Under the pieces are notes generated by a model, which saw only the letters and a list, made by a program, of their open reading frames with translations, was not told the origin of the DNA and did no database searches. Below, one piece after another: positions 43,856 to 53,047 of a stretch of DNA of 64,000 bases. The first letter of the stretch is position 1; the number at the start of each line of letters is the position of its first letter. Source of the stretch: an uncultured Alphaproteobacteria bacterium (GTDB lineage: Bacteria; Pseudomonadota; Alphaproteobacteria; Puniceispirillales; UBA1172); NCBI GenBank assembly GCA_937952245.1, contig CALFYS010000064.1:1-64000 (forward strand), written 5' to 3'. A program made the position numbers and the translations under genes.

Positions 43856-44566
43856 TTAACTGGCGAGTAAATGGCGAGCCAACCGACCTTCGGTGATGAC
43901 AAAATACCCATCCCCTTCCCCCGGGGTGATGGCTACCTCCACCTGATCATGATCTTCTTGATGTTCCGCCATCACTTGATTGGACGTGGCCAGAATGCCG
44001 CCCGCTTCGACCAGCAGATCATCAAGCGGCCAGACCAGCCCCGCGCTGGATTGGAAATATTGCCGCTGTAACGGCCAGACCGAAAGCCTTGCGCCATAGG
44101 GCAGATGGGCGGAAAAACGCCCGCGGCGGAAGACAACCGCGTCATGGCGATCAACCAAGACCATATCCATATCACCACGGGCTTTTGCCATGGCGTGCAA
44201 GGCGGCGAGGCTGTGATCCATCCGCTGCCCCAAAAACCCAAAGGCGAAAATCTGCGGGGCGTGGACGGTGGCCAGTAATTTTTCAAAATCAGTTGAAAAT
44301 TGATCGGTGATTTGCAAATGCCGAGGGGCAGCCTGATGCGCTTTTGGGCTGATCGAATCCATATCACCGATGACCCATTCCGGCTCAATCCCATGGGCAA
44401 GGGCATGGTCACCCCCGCTATCAGCGGCAATCACCGGCAGACCCGCCGCCAGATGATGATAAATCGCGCTGTCAAAATCACCGCCGCCCAGCATCACCAC
44501 CGCTTGATCGTAATGGATCAACGGCGCGTCGGGCAGGTCTGATAATTGTGATGGGATCGCGGTCAT
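43856..44566 (-). CDS. Thiamine diphosphokinase
   Basis: The product has 236 residues and converts thiamine to thiamine diphosphate with ATP. The nucleotide/metal segment VIGDMDSIS is at residues ~66-73. ITDQFSTDFEKLL supplies the Asp residues of the D-x-TD motif, and GFLGQRMDHSLAAL holds the GxRxDH-like element. The C-terminal beta-domain ends with GEGDGYFVITEGRLARH. It is a single gene, convergent to the acyltransferase. Confidence 0.88.
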   Translation of the reverse strand: MTAIPSQLSDLPDAPLIHYDQAVVMLGGGDFDSAIYHHLAAGLPVIAADSGGDHALAHGIEPEWVIGDMDSISPKAHQAAPRHLQITDQFSTDFEKLLATVHAPQIFAFGFLGQRMDHSLAALHAMAKARGDMDMVLVDRHDAVVFRRGRFSAHLPYGARLSVWPLQRQYFQSSAGLVWPLDDLLVEAGGILATSNQVMAEHQEDHDQVEVAITPGEGDGYFVITEGRLARHLLAS

Positions 44567-44686
44567 GCTGAAATATATCGCGTTTGCCCTTCTAAAGAAA
44601 CCATCAAGCCATAAGCAAGGGGCAAACAGGGGGCAATCACGCCTGCCCCGTTAACAAATCTATATTTTCAGGAAGAAAGGTGATGA

Positions 44687-44762
<76 letters not shown>

Positions 44763-44851
44763 ATAATCATCCTTGGGTCGGTCATCTTTCGATGAAAGAC
44801 TGACCGTATCAGTGTTCTAGCGATAACATCGCCTATGATCAAGCCTAATTT

Positions 44852-45241
44852 TTAGTCTTCGTCATCCGCGACGTTAAGCTCATCATCCAGCGCGTCATCG
44901 GTGGATACGGTTTCGATTTCTTCATCATCGTTATTCATGTCCGTTGACGTGATGGAGGCAATATCACTGCCATCATCCAGCATATCATCATCATTTTCGA
45001 TGTCGTCATTATCGGCATCGAAATCTTCGGTCAGATCAGCATCGCTATCTTTATCATTTTTGGCTTCGCTGGCGTTGGCGATCGGCTGAACCACGGCTTT
45101 AACGCGGCTGCTTTTCAGCAGAACTTCAGGATCAAAAGTGGTTTGGCAATGGGGGCAAACAATCGGGGTTTTATCCAGATCGTAAAAATTTTTACCGCAA
45201 GACTGACAATGTCTTTTCACACCAAGAGATGATGATGCCAT
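44852..45241 (-). CDS. TIGR02300 family protein (FYDLN-acid protein)
   Basis: The product has 129 residues from the ATG at 45241. It has an N-terminal zinc-ribbon-like pair, HCQSCGKNFYDL and IVCPHCQTTFDPE, with the family signature FYDLDKTPIVCP. The remaining ~80 residues are an almost wholly acidic tail of Asp and Glu with Ser/Asn. The family is largely restricted to alphaproteobacteria and its function is unknown. The position, divergent from aroA, is the conserved one. Confidence 0.93.
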   Translation of the reverse strand: MASSSLGVKRHCQSCGKNFYDLDKTPIVCPHCQTTFDPEVLLKSSRVKAVVQPIANASEAKNDKDSDADLTEDFDADNDDIENDDDMLDDGSDIASITSTDMNNDDEEIETVSTDDALDDELNVADDED

Positions 45242-45408
45242 CCGAAACTCCATTAAACAAAGAACACCATTTGTTTTTTCTTCAGAATTGCCGTTGCCGT
45301 CAATATAAAAATTGATCTTTCATTCATTTGCTTTTTTATTTGTGCCAATGGTACAACCTCTTGGCGGTATTATTTCCGTTCAAATTTTGATCCAACAGGT
45401 GAATTAAA

Positions 45409-46752
45409 ATGCTGACCTTAACATCAGAATCAGCCCAAAACTTATCCGGTGAGGTTAAACTCCCTGGCGATAAATCCATCTCCCATCGGTCGTTGATCTT
45501 TGGTTGTTTGGCCAAAGGGCAAACCGTCATCCGCGGCTTGCTGGAAGGTGATGATGTGATGTCAACACGGTCAGCATTGGTGCAATTGGGCGGCGATATT
45601 ACGCTTATTGATGATGATGCGGATCGCCGATGGGTGGTGAATGGCGTTGGGCTGGGCGGGTTTAAAACCCCTGAAGCCCCCCTTGATTTAGGCAATGCTG
45701 GCACAGGGGTGCGGTTGCTGATGGGGGTTGTTGCCGGCAGTGGGATCAACGCGGTGTTTACCGGCGATGCGTCTTTATCAAAGCGCCCCATGGCACGGGT
45801 CACCAATCCTTTGGTTGAAATGGGGGCAAAGGTCGAAGCCCGTGATGGCACGTATTTGCCGTTGATGATCAGCGCGCCTGATCAACCCCAAGCCCTTGAT
45901 TACACCAGCCCTGTTGCCTCAGCCCAGATCAAATCGGCGGTTCTTCTGGCAGGCTTGACCGCCCGCGGCACCACCAGCGTGACCGAACCGAAAGCCTCCC
46001 GCGATCATACCGAAGCGATGTTGCGGCATTTCGGGGCGTCGGTTGAAAGCACATATCATGATGATGGCCGCTATACCGCCAGCCTTAAAGGCGAAGCGCA
46101 ATTGGTGGCGCGTGATGTTGATGTGCCTTCTGACCCATCATCCGCCGCGTTTTTAGCCGTGGCCGCCACCATCACCCCGGGGTCTGAACTCACCTTAAGA
46201 GCTGTGGGCACCAACCCCCTGCGCTTTGGTCTGTTTGAAACCTTGATGGATATGGGGGCTGATATTACGCTCAGCAATCAGCGTCAGGAAGGCGGCGAGG
46301 ATGTCGCGGATGTGACGGTGAAATCATCGCAATTGCACGGCATCACCGTGCCGCCCGAACGCGCCGCCTCAATGATTGATGAATACCCGATCTTGAGCGT
46401 CGCCGCCGCCCATGCCAAAGGCAAAACAGAAATGGTCGGCGTTGAAGAATTGCGGGTTAAAGAAACCGACCGTATTCAATTGATGGCGGATGGATTGGTG
46501 GAGGCTGGCGTTAAGGTTGACACCACCGAAGACAGCATGACGGTTTATGGCCAAGACGACAGCCCCATCAAAGGCGGAATCACCGTTGATGCTTGCCATG
46601 ATCACCGAATCGCCATGTCATTTTTAACCCTTGGCCTGACCACCACCCAACCGATGACGGTTTTAGGGGCGGAAACAATCGCCACATCCTTCCCCAATTT
46701 CACCGCGTTGATGAACGAGATTGGCGGCAAAATCAGCGTGGTTGAAGGATGA
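45409..46752 (+). CDS. aroA: 3-phosphoshikimate 1-carboxyvinyltransferase (EPSP synthase)
   Basis: The product has 447 residues. It makes 5-enolpyruvylshikimate 3-phosphate from shikimate 3-phosphate and PEP. GDKSISHRSLIFG and VKETDRIQLMADGL are the active-site segments. The overall sequence (FTGDASLSKRPM, SAQIKSAVLLAGL, SRDHTEAMLRHFGA) is close to the CP4-like class II type. However, the PEP loop reads LGNAGTGVRLL with Gly98, whereas the glyphosate-tolerant CP4 enzyme has Ala there. It overlaps cmk by 4 bp and heads the long plus-strand block. Confidence 0.95.
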   Translation: MLTLTSESAQNLSGEVKLPGDKSISHRSLIFGCLAKGQTVIRGLLEGDDVMSTRSALVQLGGDITLIDDDADRRWVVNGVGLGGFKTPEAPLDLGNAGTGVRLLMGVVAGSGINAVFTGDASLSKRPMARVTNPLVEMGAKVEARDGTYLPLMISAPDQPQALDYTSPVASAQIKSAVLLAGLTARGTTSVTEPKASRDHTEAMLRHFGASVESTYHDDGRYTASLKGEAQLVARDVDVPSDPSSAAFLAVAATITPGSELTLRAVGTNPLRFGLFETLMDMGADITLSNQRQEGGEDVADVTVKSSQLHGITVPPERAASMIDEYPILSVAAAHAKGKTEMVGVEELRVKETDRIQLMADGLVEAGVKVDTTEDSMTVYGQDDSPIKGGITVDACHDHRIAMSFLTLGLTTTQPMTVLGAETIATSFPNFTALMNEIGGKISVVEG

Positions 46753-47378
46753 TCATTGCTGTTGATGGCACCGCGGCTTCCGGCAAAGGCACGCTGGCAA
46801 AACGGCTGGCGGCGGCATTAAATCTGGCGCATCTTGATACAGGGGCATTGTATCGCGGGGTCGGATACGCCTTGATCAAAGATAGAGTTTCAACACAAGA
46901 TATAACCCCTTATCGTGCTGAAAACGCTGCAAAAAACCTTGATTTTGACCAGTTGGACAACGCCCAGTTGCGCACCCCAGAAGCCGGGGAAATGGCCTCT
47001 ATCGTCGCCGCTATACCTGAAGTCCGTCAGGCTCTTTTAGAAAGCCAACGGCAATTTGCCCGCACCCCGCCACAAGGCTTTGATGGGGCTGTTTTGGATG
47101 GCCGTGATATTGGCACGGTGGTCTTGCCGGATGCAGATGTGAAATTCTTTGTCGATGCCGATCTTTACATTCGCGCGGACCGCCGCACTAAAGAGTTGAT
47201 CAATCAAGGCCATGCGGTTATGTTGCCCGAAATTCAGACGGCGCTGGCGGCGCGTGATGAGAGGGATATGTCCCGAAAAGATGCCCCGCTGAAACCTGCT
47301 GAAGATGCCATCATGATTGATACCAGTGATCTGGATGTTGAGATGATGGTCAAGACCGCGTTATCGCATTGCCGTTGA
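46749..47378 (+). CDS. cmk: Cytidylate kinase
   Basis: The product has 209 residues and phosphorylates CMP/dCMP with ATP. The P-loop is VDGTAASGKGTLAKRL (residues ~4-19), and VLDGRDIGTVVLPDADVKFF is the CMP-binding segment. It overlaps aroA by 4 bp (ATGA). Its stop codon lies in the loop of a small hairpin, TGCCGT-TGAT-ACGGCA (47370-47385). rpsA follows 197 bases later, the widespread cmk-rpsA arrangement. Confidence 0.95.
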   Translation: MIIAVDGTAASGKGTLAKRLAAALNLAHLDTGALYRGVGYALIKDRVSTQDITPYRAENAAKNLDFDQLDNAQLRTPEAGEMASIVAAIPEVRQALLESQRQFARTPPQGFDGAVLDGRDIGTVVLPDADVKFFVDADLYIRADRRTKELINQGHAVMLPEIQTALAARDERDMSRKDAPLKPAEDAIMIDTSDLDVEMMVKTALSHCR

Positions 47379-47575
47379 TACGGCATCTGATAACCAATCG
47401 TTGACAGGATCAAAGCCCCTGTCAGCCTTTAACCAACTGCTGGCTTATGATTTGCCACGCAACCGTCATGCCGCTGATGCGGATAGCCTTATGGGCTGGC
47501 TTTGACATAACGGTGACCTGAACCAGCCAGGGTGGATCACTATCCATAATCGCGCGGCACTAACGGAGAAAACTC
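47379..47575 (+). promoter_or_regulatory. cmk-rpsA intergenic leader
   Basis: These 197 bases precede rpsA and contain at least two small hairpins: the one around the cmk stop and TGACAGG-N9-CCTGTCA at 47402-47424. Neither has a T run. The region is long for this compact genome and probably holds the rpsA promoter and the 5' UTR. In E. coli S1 regulates its own translation through its leader. Equivalent control here is an inference. Confidence 0.45.
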
Positions 47576-49288
47576 TTGAGTTCTACCAATGACGCCATTG
47601 CAGATGCAATGACAGAAAACTTTGCTGATCTTCTTGCAGAAAGTTTTGATGAATCAGTAACCATTGAAGGCAGCGTTGTTCGCGGTGTTGTCGTCTCCAT
47701 CGATAAAGATGCGGTTATTATTGATGTCGGCCTCAAATCAGAAGGTCGTGTCCCCCTAAAAGAATTCACCCCACCTGGACAAGAACCAACAATCGCGGTT
47801 GGCGATGATGTTGAAGTCTATGTCGAGCGTATGGAAGACCGTAACGGTCAGGCCATGCTGAGCCGTGAAAAAGCCCGCCGTGAAGAGGCCTGGGCTGAAC
47901 TGGAAGCGGCCCATGAAAAGCAAGAACGCGTCACTGGCGTGATCTTCGGCAAAGTCAAAGGTGGTTTCACTGTTGATCTGGACGGCGCGACCGCGTTCTT
48001 GCCCGGCTCACAGGTTGATATTCGCCCTGTCCGTGACTTGGGTCCATTGATGGGCACCCCACAGCCATTCCAAATCCTGAAAATTGACCGCAAGCGCGGC
48101 AATATCGTTGTCTCCCGTCGTGCGGTTCTGGAAGAATCACGCGCCGAAGCTCGTTCAGAATTGGTTTCAAACCTGCAAGAAGGTCAGGTGCTGAGCGGTG
48201 TTGTCAAGAACATCACCGATTACGGTGCTTTTGTTGATCTTGGCGGTGTTGATGGTCTGTTGCACGTCACTGATATTGCATGGCGCCGCATCAATCATCC
48301 ATCAGAAGCCCTGCAAGTTGGCCAGACAGTCGACGTTCAGGTTATTCGCTTTAACACAGAAACCCAGCGTATTTCATTGGGCATGAAGCAGTTGCAAACC
48401 GATCCATGGGAAGCGGCACAGGCCAGTTTCCAGATTGGTGCGAAGGTTTCAGGTCGCGTCACCAACATCACCGACTACGGTGCTTTTGTTGAATTGAGCG
48501 ATGGTGTTGAAGGCCTTGTCCACGTTTCTGAAATGTCATGGACCAAGAAAAACGTTCACCCTGGCAAGATTGTTTCAACCAGCCAGGAAGTTGACGTGAT
48601 GGTGCTTGATATTGATAGCGTTAAGCGTCGTATTTCTCTTGGCCTTAAGCAGTGCAGCCCGAACCCATGGGAAGCGTTTGCTGAAACCTATAAGTCAGGC
48701 ACTGAAGTTGAAGGCGAAGTCCGCAACATCACTGAATTTGGCTTGTTCATCGGCTTGACCGAAGAGATTGACGGCTTGGTTCACCTGTCTGACATCTCTT
48801 GGGATGTTGCTGGCGATGAAGCCATCCAGTCTTACAACAAAGGCGATATGGTCAAAGCCAAGGTGTTGGAAGTGGACGTTGAAAAAGAACGTATCTCTCT
48901 CGGCATCAAGCAATTGGTTGAAGATACCGTTGGTGAAAGCCTGTCAAACATCCGCCGTGGCGACATCGTCACCTGCTCCATCACTGCTGTCACCGACGGC
49001 GGTTTGGAAGTCAGCGTTGGCGAAGGTGTAACAGGCTTCATCCGCCGCAGCGATCTGTCTCGTGACCGTGATGAACAGCGTCCTGAACGCTTCGCGGTTG
49101 ATGAGAAGGTTGATGCACAGGTCACCAATGTTGATTCATCATCACGCAAACTGACCTTGTCCATCAAGGCGCGTGAAATGGCTGAAGAGAAGCAAGCCAT
49201 GAAAGAGTTTGGCTCATCCGATTCAGGCGCAAGCCTCGGTGACATTCTCGGCGCGGCCTTGGCCAAGCGTGACGAAGACAAGAGCTAA
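47576..49288 (+). CDS. rpsA: 30S ribosomal protein S1
   Basis: The product has 570 residues with six S1 RNA-binding repeats. They begin near residues 32 (VVRGVVVSIDKDAVIIDVGL), 117, 203 (VVKNITDYGAFVDLGGVDGL), 288 (VTNITDYGAFVELSDGVEGL), 375 and 462; the last is the most divergent. It helps the 30S subunit bind mRNA. The start is TTG 47576 with GGAG 7 bases upstream. The nearest in-frame ATG would remove 11 residues and has no better site. A terminator follows. Confidence 0.97.
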   Translation: MSSTNDAIADAMTENFADLLAESFDESVTIEGSVVRGVVVSIDKDAVIIDVGLKSEGRVPLKEFTPPGQEPTIAVGDDVEVYVERMEDRNGQAMLSREKARREEAWAELEAAHEKQERVTGVIFGKVKGGFTVDLDGATAFLPGSQVDIRPVRDLGPLMGTPQPFQILKIDRKRGNIVVSRRAVLEESRAEARSELVSNLQEGQVLSGVVKNITDYGAFVDLGGVDGLLHVTDIAWRRINHPSEALQVGQTVDVQVIRFNTETQRISLGMKQLQTDPWEAAQASFQIGAKVSGRVTNITDYGAFVELSDGVEGLVHVSEMSWTKKNVHPGKIVSTSQEVDVMVLDIDSVKRRISLGLKQCSPNPWEAFAETYKSGTEVEGEVRNITEFGLFIGLTEEIDGLVHLSDISWDVAGDEAIQSYNKGDMVKAKVLEVDVEKERISLGIKQLVEDTVGESLSNIRRGDIVTCSITAVTDGGLEVSVGEGVTGFIRRSDLSRDRDEQRPERFAVDEKVDAQVTNVDSSSRKLTLSIKAREMAEEKQAMKEFGSSDSGASLGDILGAALAKRDEDKS

Positions 49289-49307
49289 TCGGCTCCATTC
49301 ATCTGAT

Positions 49308-49338
49308 AAAAAAGCGGTGTTTCGGCACCGCTTTTTTT
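49308..49338 (+). terminator. Rho-independent terminator after rpsA
   Basis: A 12-bp stem (AAAAAAGCGGTG with CACCGCTTTTTT) has a 6-base loop (TTTCGG) and a T run. It separates aroA-cmk-rpsA from ihfB. Confidence 0.93.
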
Positions 49339-49474
49339 ATGGGCTGATGACGCGTTTGATCCATCACCAAAAGAGGTGACCGGAGGCGATAATGATAAAA
49401 AATAATCAATCCATTGAAACTGTTGACAAAATAAAGACCAATTGGCATCCTTACCTGCAATTGAGGAGTTTAAG

Positions 49475-49753
49475 ATGACCAAGTCAGAGTTGATTGCGAT
49501 TCTTGCAGAAAAAAATCCGGATTTTTATCACCGTGATATTGAACGGATTGTGAATTGTTTTTTTGATACCATCTCTGATGCCTTGGCTCGTGGCGATCGT
49601 GTTGAATTGCGTGGCTTTGGGGCTTTTTCTGTCCGCCATCGTGAAGCCCGCCGTGGCCGCAACCCTCGCACCGGTGAAAGCGTTGATGTTGAATCCAAAA
49701 ACGTGCCGTTCTTTAAAATGGGCAAAGGCATGCGGGAACGGCTGAACAAATAG
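49475..49753 (+). CDS. ihfB: Integration host factor subunit beta
   Basis: The product has 92 residues from the ATG at 49475, which has GAGGAG about 8 bases upstream. It is an HU/IHF DNA-bending protein: MTKSELIAILAEKNP opens it, RVELRGFGAFSVRHREAR is the beta-arm base, and the arm is RRGRNPRTGESVDV. It forms a heterodimer with IhfA. Position after rpsA is conserved in proteobacteria. Confidence 0.95.
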   Translation: MTKSELIAILAEKNPDFYHRDIERIVNCFFDTISDALARGDRVELRGFGAFSVRHREARRGRNPRTGESVDVESKNVPFFKMGKGMRERLNK

Positions 49754-49758
49754 CCGCC

Positions 49759-49794
49759 TTGGGGCATTAATTCTGGTGATCACCGCCACCCCAA
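49759..49794. other. Nested inverted repeats after ihfB
   Basis: An outer TTGGGG/CCCCAA pair encloses a perfect 10-base palindrome, GGTGATCACC (49775-49784). There is no T run. It may end or stabilise the ihfB transcript. Confidence 0.3.
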
Positions 49795-49807
49795 ACAAAC
49801 ACGATAA

Positions 49808-49829
49808 TGTCATAACATCTTCATAACAT
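49808..49829 (+). promoter_or_regulatory. PHO-box-like direct repeat upstream of lapA
   Basis: TGTCATAACAT and CTTCATAACAT follow one another with an 11-base period, the spacing of PhoB half-sites (CTGTCAT-like). The first copy fits the consensus well, the second only partly. A further palindrome, ATTCAT-TATG-ATGAAT, lies at 49845-49860. Both are between ihfB and lapA. The regulatory role is inferred. Confidence 0.3.
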
Positions 49830-49884
49830 TGCCTTTTTTGGCGTATTCATTATGATGAATGATGTTTCGGCAAAAGGTTAAACA

Positions 49885-50265
49885 ATGGCTTATCTGGGCA
49901 GTATGATCGGGCGATTATTGGGCGGTGTTATCACCGTCATCATGATTGGTGTTGCCATTTCGCTGGCCATCAGCAACCCCGATGACATCCTGATTAAACT
50001 CTGGCCCTTAGACCATCAACTCACCATCCCCACATGGTTGGTTGTTTTGGCCAGTTTTGGCGCGGGATTGATTTTAGGCGGGCTTGCCATGGTGACGTCA
50101 TTATTCGGCATGAAAATGAAGCAATTTAATCTCAATAAAAGCATCAAAAAATTAGAAAAAGAAAAATTAGAACTATCTAATAAATTATCCGAATCTATGA
50201 ATGCTGATTCTCAAAATTCTTTATTAGGGGTTGATCATAAAAGCCCCGATAACACCAACCGGTAA
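49885..50265 (+). CDS. lapA: LapA-domain inner-membrane protein
   Basis: The product has 126 residues. Two transmembrane helices (GVITVIMIGVAISLAIS and VVLASFGAGLILGGLAMVTS) are joined by a short loop containing NPDDILIKLWPLDHQ. A Lys/Glu-rich cytoplasmic coiled coil (KSIKKLEKEKLELSNKL) follows. This is the layout of LapA (DUF1049), which with LapB modulates lipopolysaccharide synthesis in E. coli. The position between ihfB and trpF is conserved in alphaproteobacteria. trpF follows after 12 bases. Confidence 0.85.
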   Translation: MAYLGSMIGRLLGGVITVIMIGVAISLAISNPDDILIKLWPLDHQLTIPTWLVVLASFGAGLILGGLAMVTSLFGMKMKQFNLNKSIKKLEKEKLELSNKLSESMNADSQNSLLGVDHKSPDNTNR

Positions 50266-50277
50266 CGGAAGATCATC

Positions 50278-50916
50278 ATGGTCGATGTTAAAATCTGTGG
50301 CCTTCGCACCACCGAAGATATGAACGCTGTTGCTGAAGCGGGCGCGCGCTGGGCAGGGTTTGTGTTTTTTCCAAAATCACCACGCCACCTGAGCTTGACC
50401 GAAGCCGCGGATTTACGTCTTGCCGCTGAGCAGATGGACCATCGACCTGAGATGGTGGCGCTGACGGTTGATGCTGATGACCATGAGCTTGACGATATTA
50501 TCACCGCGCTCAAGCCGGATATGTTGCAATGCCATGGCGCGGAATCCCCTCAACGGATCAGCGCGATTAAGTCAACATTTGGCCTGCCGGTGATGAAAGC
50601 CATTCGGGTTAAAGATGCGGAAACGCTTCGGGCGGCTGAAGCCTATGATGGCCATGCTGACCTGATGTTATTCGACAGCGCGCCTATTGATGCCGATTTG
50701 CCCGGCGGCACCGGCCATGCTTTTGATTGGGGGCTGATGGCCGAATGGAACGGCACCACGCCATGGATGCTAGCGGGCGGGTTGACGACCACCAATATAG
50801 CGGCGGCAATCGCCATTTCAGGCGCGACAGCGGTTGATGTATCCTCCGGTGTTGAGACGAGTCCAGGAAATAAAGATCATGCGGCCATTCATCGCTTTGT
50901 ATCTGAGGCGCGATAG
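50278..50916 (+). CDS. trpF: Phosphoribosylanthranilate isomerase
   Basis: The product has 212 residues with a TIM-barrel fold. It performs the Amadori rearrangement in tryptophan synthesis. The catalytic Cys is in VDVKICGLRTTEDMNA, and the catalytic Asp in DLMLFDSAP. MLAGGLTTTNI and AVDVSSGVETSPGNKDH form the phosphate-binding end. It heads trpF-trpB-trpA. Confidence 0.95.
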   Translation: MVDVKICGLRTTEDMNAVAEAGARWAGFVFFPKSPRHLSLTEAADLRLAAEQMDHRPEMVALTVDADDHELDDIITALKPDMLQCHGAESPQRISAIKSTFGLPVMKAIRVKDAETLRAAEAYDGHADLMLFDSAPIDADLPGGTGHAFDWGLMAEWNGTTPWMLAGGLTTTNIAAAIAISGATAVDVSSGVETSPGNKDHAAIHRFVSEAR

Positions 50917-50956
50917 GCTAGAACATTAAGAGATATTGATAATTGGAGACGTGATC

Positions 50957-52183
50957 ATGAATGATCAAACGGCAATGAATTCATACCGCAATCAGCCCGA
51001 TGAAGACGGGCGTTTTGGCATCCATGGGGGCAGGTTTGTCGCTGAGACATTAATGCCATTGATCCTGAATGTTGAAAAGGCGTGGAAAGACTCACTGACC
51101 GACCAAGATTTCATTGATGAGTTGAATTATTATCGCAAGCATTACATTGGTCGCCCTTCGGCCATGTATTTCGCTGAACGCCTGACCGCCCATTTTGGTG
51201 GCGCGAAACTTTATATGAAGCGCGATGAATTGAACCACACCGGCGCCCATAAAATTAACAATGTCCTAGGGCAGGCTTTATTGGCCAAGCGCATGGGCAA
51301 GACCAAGATTATCGCTGAAACAGGGGCTGGCCAGCATGGGGTTGCCTCGGCCACGGCGTGCGCGTTGTTTGATATGGAATGTGAAGTCTTCATGGGGGCT
51401 GAGGATGTTGAACGCCAGAAGCCTAATGTTGATCGGATGCGTCTCTTGGGGGCGAAGGTTCATCCCGTCACCTCCGGAACAGGCACGCTGAAAGATGCCA
51501 TGAATGAAGCTTTGCGCTATTGGGTGTCTAACGCGGAAACTCATTTCTATATTATTGGCACGGCGGCGGGGCCTCATCCGTATCCGGCCATGGTGCGCGA
51601 TTTCCAATCCATCATCGGCATCGAAGCCCGTGAACAAATCATTGAAGCCGAAGGCAAATTGCCCGACGCGATTGTCGCTTGCATTGGCGGCGGTTCAAAC
51701 GCTTTGGGGCTATTCCATCCGTTCCTTGATGATGAAAGCGTTGATATTTATGGCGTTGAAGCCGCGGGCAAAGGCATTGAGACCGGCGATCATGCGGCCT
51801 CGCTCACCGGCGGTGTTCCCGGCGTTCTGCACGGCAATCGAACCTATCTGTTGCAAGATGCCGATGGCCAAATCAAAGACGCGTATTCAATTTCGGCTGG
51901 CTTGGATTACCCGGGCATTGGCCCTGAACACGCGTGGTTGCATGAAACAGGCCGGGTGAATTATGTCAGCGCCACTGATGAAGACGCGCTGGAATATTTC
52001 CGTCTTTGTTCCCGCCTTGAAGGGATTATCCCTGCCCTTGAGCCATCCCACGCGCTGGCCTTTATCGGCAGCATGATCGGCGATATGGATAAAGATCAGG
52101 TCGTGTTAATGAATATGTGTGGCCGTGGCGATAAAGACCTTGGCGCCGTGCTCCCCATGCTTGAAGAAAGAGGACAATTATAA
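50957..52183 (+). CDS. trpB: Tryptophan synthase beta chain
   Basis: The product has 408 residues from the ATG at 50957, with GGAG 8 bases upstream. It condenses indole with serine using PLP. The PLP lysine is Lys99 in NHTGAHKINN. The glycine-rich phosphate loop is CIGGGSNALGLF, and the usual GRFGIHGGRFVAETLMP is at the start. The stop overlaps the trpA start (TAATG). Confidence 0.97.
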   Translation: MNDQTAMNSYRNQPDEDGRFGIHGGRFVAETLMPLILNVEKAWKDSLTDQDFIDELNYYRKHYIGRPSAMYFAERLTAHFGGAKLYMKRDELNHTGAHKINNVLGQALLAKRMGKTKIIAETGAGQHGVASATACALFDMECEVFMGAEDVERQKPNVDRMRLLGAKVHPVTSGTGTLKDAMNEALRYWVSNAETHFYIIGTAAGPHPYPAMVRDFQSIIGIEAREQIIEAEGKLPDAIVACIGGGSNALGLFHPFLDDESVDIYGVEAAGKGIETGDHAASLTGGVPGVLHGNRTYLLQDADGQIKDAYSISAGLDYPGIGPEHAWLHETGRVNYVSATDEDALEYFRLCSRLEGIIPALEPSHALAFIGSMIGDMDKDQVVLMNMCGRGDKDLGAVLPMLEERGQL

Positions 52184-53001
52184 TGCGGATTGCTGCAGCA
52201 TTTGAAAAGGCAAAGGCTGAAGGCCGTGCTGCCCTTGGAATTTTTATCACCGCCGGTGATCCTGACCTTGATACCTCACGCCAAATCTTGATGGGCTTGC
52301 CGGAACAAGGTGTTGATTTTGTTGAATTGGGGATGCCGTTTTCTGACCCTATGGCCGATGGCCCTTCCATTCAGGCCGCGTCTTTACGGGCGTTGAAAGC
52401 AGGGGTGAAATTGGCGGATGTCTTAGCCTTGGCGACTGAGTTTCGCGCCGCCCATCCTGATGTGCCGTTGATCCTGATGGGGTATTACAACCCTATTTAT
52501 ATCTATGGCGTTGACCGTTTCCTCAATGAAGCGAAAGCCGCTGGGGTTGATGGCTTGATCATGGTTGATCTGCCGCCGGAAGAAGACCAAGAATTGTGCT
52601 TGCCCGCCCGTGACGCGGGGCTGGATTTCATCCGCTTGATCACCCCCACCACCGATGACAACCGGATGCCTGTTGTCTTGGCCAATTCAAGCGGGTTTGT
52701 TTATTACGTCTCCATCACCGGCATCACCGGCACCAGATCAGCCTCCGCCGATAGCATCAAAGCGGCGATGGAACGTATCCGCAATGCCAGTGATCTGCCC
52801 GCCGTTGTTGGGTTTGGTATTAAAACCGCCGATCAAGTCCGTGAAGCCGCCACCCATGCCGATGGTGTTGTGGTGGGGTCTGCGGTGGTGGATGAACTGG
52901 CCAATAGCCTTGATGAAAAAGGCGCGGCAACTTCCGCAACCGTCAGCAAAACCTTGGCCTTGGCCAAAGAACTGGCCTCAGGTCGGCAACGTGATGTATA
53001 A
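52183..53001 (+). CDS. trpA: Tryptophan synthase alpha chain
   Basis: The product has 272 residues and cleaves indole-3-glycerol phosphate to indole. The catalytic Glu48 and Asp59 are in VELGMPFSDPMADGPSIQ. GITGTRSA and VGFGIKTADQV are the phosphate-binding loops. It is coupled to trpB by a 1-bp overlap. accD follows 46 bases downstream. Confidence 0.97.
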   Translation: MRIAAAFEKAKAEGRAALGIFITAGDPDLDTSRQILMGLPEQGVDFVELGMPFSDPMADGPSIQAASLRALKAGVKLADVLALATEFRAAHPDVPLILMGYYNPIYIYGVDRFLNEAKAAGVDGLIMVDLPPEEDQELCLPARDAGLDFIRLITPTTDDNRMPVVLANSSGFVYYVSITGITGTRSASADSIKAAMERIRNASDLPAVVGFGIKTADQVREAATHADGVVVGSAVVDELANSLDEKGAATSATVSKTLALAKELASGRQRDV

Positions 53002-53047
53002 TATGCTATACTGATTTGCGTTGACCTGATCTTTATTGGAGATAGCG

